Positions 5,241 to 7,104 of a stretch of DNA of 7,104 bases are shown one piece after another (position 1 is the stretch's first letter; each line of letters starts with the position of its first letter). This stretch comes from Ruminococcus sp. (GTDB lineage Bacteria; Bacillota; Clostridia; Oscillospirales; Acutalibacteraceae). The notes below the pieces were generated by a model that saw only the letters and a list, made by a program, of their open reading frames with translations, did not search any database and had not been told where the DNA came from. The translations under genes and the position numbers were made by a program. The stretch is from positions 1 through 7,104 of the forward strand of contig JAFOED010000104.1 in assembly GCA_017380355.1 (NCBI GenBank). The letters run 5' to 3'.

Positions 5241-6137
5241 CTATGCTTTTATACGATTCTTTTTCCTATTATCATAAAGTTCAGAAAACAAAGCAGAGAA
5301 AATAACGAGTACTGCACCCACTACCGTAAACACAGTCAACTGCTCGTGCAAAAGCACAGCAGAAAGCACCACCGCAACCACAGGGTCAATATAAGCGAAA
5401 ATCGCAACATTCTGTGACGTAACATGTGGCAAAGATTTAAAGTAAACAGTATACGCAACACCTGTGTGGAGCACACCTACAACTAAAAGCAAAATAACAG
5501 TCGTTAAATCAAACTTCAGTTCATCTGCTTTTGTTGTGAAAAGACAGTAAACAAACATAACGACAGTAGACGACGCAAACTGGGTTATAGCCTTGTCCAT
5601 TGGATCTACTTTATCCACACGCTTGTTAATAATAACTGTTATCGCATACACAACGGCAGCCGAAACACCGAGCAAAACTCCAAAAATCGAGTTCTTCCCC
5701 ATTGTTGCACTATCAAAAACACCTGACACGCACACTACACCGAAAAGTGCAAACAAAACGCAGACGATTTTAACAAAAGTCAGACGCTCTCTGAAAACAA
5801 GCGGTGACACAAGCACGACAATCATCGGCCCTAAGTTGTAGCATATCGTCGAAATAGCAACCGTAGTGTAATTATACGACTCAAAAAGTAAAATCCAGTT
5901 AAGTCCGAGTAACGCGCCATTCACACATAAAAGCAAAAGACTGCCTTTTAAATTTTTAAAGTCTATTTTGGACTTCATACACAACTTAACAAGAATTAAA
6001 AACAGCATACCGACAATAGATCGGTCAAATGCAACGATACCACTGTTAAGCGGAATAAATTTAACGAAAATACCGACTGTACCCCAGATAAGAAAAGCTG
6101 AAGCAAGCTCAATTTTCGCTTTACTTATAGATTTCAT
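5241..6137 (-). CDS. EamA/DMT-superfamily permease (RhaT/YdcZ-like metabolite transporter)
   Basis: This is an integral membrane protein of the drug/metabolite transporter superfamily, whose members mostly export amino acids, nucleobases or other small metabolites. The 298 residues fit the usual ten-helix layout formed by two EamA repeats (PF00892), roughly 10-138 and 152-284. Landmarks are AFLIWGTVGIFVK (14-26) at the start of repeat one, VSPLVFRERLT (110-120) near its end, and AYIDPVVAVVLSAVLLHEQLT (248-268) with the conserved Pro and Glu near the end of repeat two. The C-terminus is basic (NRKKNRIKA), placing it inside the cell. The ribosome site is poor (GGGGT close to the ATG) and no promoter is evident in the 52 bases upstream, so it may be expressed by read-through from the DUF1846 gene. 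The substrate is unknown. Confidence 0.88.
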   Translation of the reverse strand: MKSISKAKIELASAFLIWGTVGIFVKFIPLNSGIVAFDRSIVGMLFLILVKLCMKSKIDFKNLKGSLLLLCVNGALLGLNWILLFESYNYTTVAISTICYNLGPMIVVLVSPLVFRERLTFVKIVCVLFALFGVVCVSGVFDSATMGKNSIFGVLLGVSAAVVYAITVIINKRVDKVDPMDKAITQFASSTVVMFVYCLFTTKADELKFDLTTVILLLVVGVLHTGVAYTVYFKSLPHVTSQNVAIFAYIDPVVAVVLSAVLLHEQLTVFTVVGAVLVIFSALFSELYDNRKKNRIKA

Positions 6138-6160
6138 ATGTACCCCAAAAATTCAAAGTT

Positions 6161-6186
6161 AAAGCACTCCCGAAAGAGAGTGCTTT
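6161..6186 (-). terminator. Hairpin terminator after the DUF1846 gene
   Basis: AAAGCACTC (6161-6169) pairs perfectly with GAGTGCTTT (6178-6186) around an 8-base loop. It begins 4 bases past the stop codon of the DUF1846 gene. On the minus strand the stem ends in TTT, then AACTTTGAATTTTT, a broken U-tract, so termination may be partial and let transcripts continue into the EamA gene. On the plus strand the stem runs directly into TTTTT, but no gene there needs it. Confidence 0.7.
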
Positions 6187-6189
6187 TTA

Positions 6190-7104
6190 TTATTTCTGAT
6201 AAAGTTTATTTGTCTGATAATATGGCTCACAAGTAAGGTTGATGCCGAGTTTTTTGAACATCATAGTGTCGACCTGTGACAGAATAACAGACGAATGAGC
6301 TTCAAGTCCACGAAGATTAACGAGCTGTTCCATAGCTTTCTGCGCATTCTCGCTTGTAGCCGCAGAAATGGACAGAGCTATCAGAACTTCGTCGATGTGA
6401 AGTCGAGGGTTAACGTTACCTAAATGGTGTACCTTAAGATGCTGAATAGGCTCGATAACCTCAGGCGAAATAAGATGAATGCTATCATCAATTTCTGCCA
6501 TAACCTTAAGCGCATTTAAAAGCATCGCCGCACAGGCACCTAAAAGCGCAGAAGTCTTACCTGTAACAACAGTACCGTCTGACAGCTCGATAGCTGCAGC
6601 AGGGCTACCTGTTTCTTCAGCTTTATTAAGAGCAGGTGCGATAACATTTCTATCATCAGCACTGAGCTTTGACTGCTTCATAATAAGCTCTAAAGTGTAC
6701 ACCTCGCTGTCAGGTGAGTTGCCTTTTTTATTGTTACACATAGCGTTGTAGTAACGGCGGATGATCTCCTGATTAGCAGCCGCAATAACAGCCTCATCGT
6801 CAATAATACAGTTACCCACCATATTAACGCCCATATCTGTAGGAGATTTGTACGGAGATTCACCTAAAATCTGCTCAAAAATAGTATTGAGCACAGGAAA
6901 AACCTCGATATCTCTGTTATAGTTTACGGTAGTTTCACCGTAAGCTTCCAGATGGAATGGGTCAATCATATTAACGTCATTTAAGTCTGCAGTAGCAGCT
7001 TCATACGCAACGTTTACAGGGTGTTTGAGTGGTAAATTCCAGATTGGGAAAGTCTCAAACTTAGCGTATCCACAGTTAACTCCACGGTTGTGCTCGTGAT
7101 AAAG
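6190..7104 (-). CDS. DUF1846 / UPF0371 family protein, N-terminal part outside the window
   Basis: The frame stays open to the right edge, so the gene enters from beyond 7104 and the ATG at 6969 is internal. The visible 304 residues are the C-terminal part; the family is normally around 500 residues. Translation from the edge gives LYHEHNRGVNCGYAKFETFP, then IWNLPLKHPVN, YEAATADLND, and MIDPFHLEAYGETTVNYNRD, the highly conserved core of DUF1846 (PF08903). A second conserved part includes SPTDMGVNMVGNCIIDDEAV and HHLGNVNPRLHIDEVLIALSISA. The family is common in Firmicutes and Actinobacteria. Its biochemical role is not established as far as I know, so none is assigned. A hairpin follows the stop and the EamA permease lies 52 bases downstream on the same strand. 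Confidence 0.9.
   Translation of the reverse strand, partial: LYHEHNRGVNCGYAKFETFPIWNLPLKHPVNVAYEAATADLNDVNMIDPFHLEAYGETTVNYNRDIEVFPVLNTIFEQILGESPYKSPTDMGVNMVGNCIIDDEAVIAAANQEIIRRYYNAMCNNKKGNSPDSEVYTLELIMKQSKLSADDRNVIAPALNKAEETGSPAAAIELSDGTVVTGKTSALLGACAAMLLNALKVMAEIDDSIHLISPEVIEPIQHLKVHHLGNVNPRLHIDEVLIALSISAATSENAQKAMEQLVNLRGLEAHSSVILSQVDTMMFKKLGINLTCEPYYQTNKLYQK

Overview
The window looks like a metagenome-derived contig made of two unrelated pieces. Bases 1 to about 706 carry a Bacteroidetes-type gene: a DUF1080 lipoprotein, a family abundant in Bacteroidales, with no Shine-Dalgarno sequence before its ATG. From about 710 to the end the DNA is of Clostridia (Firmicutes) type: strong AGGAGG-like ribosome sites, consensus sigma-A promoters, ctsR-mcsA, intrinsic hairpin terminators, and all genes on the minus strand. 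At the join, the DUF1080 gene and mcsA, which face each other, both lose their 3' ends within a few bases. This is best explained by a chimeric assembly or ligation, not a natural gene arrangement.

Layout, left to right: DUF1080 lipoprotein (+, 3' end replaced), junction near 707-710, mcsA (-, 3' end missing), ctsR (-), and a ctsR promoter flanked by two CtsR-type operators. Next comes the terminator of a three-gene polar amino acid ABC transporter operon. Reading along its own strand, that operon has a consensus promoter, a solute-binding lipoprotein, an intercistronic hairpin, a permease and an ATPase. Then come the gap terminator, gap (glyceraldehyde-3-phosphate dehydrogenase), a gap upstream region with two candidate promoters and a Rex-like palindrome, an EamA/DMT-family permease, a hairpin, and the 3' part of a DUF1846/UPF0371 gene running off the right edge.

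The Clostridial part is ordinary core genome: protein quality control (ctsR operon), amino acid uptake, glycolysis and a metabolite exporter. Several regulatory sites can be read directly: CtsR boxes, promoters and terminators. No mobile element, CRISPR array, RNA gene or clearly new system was found. The points most worth checking are the junction, the double CtsR operator and the Rex-like site at gap. No gene-free stretch exceeds 300 bases.
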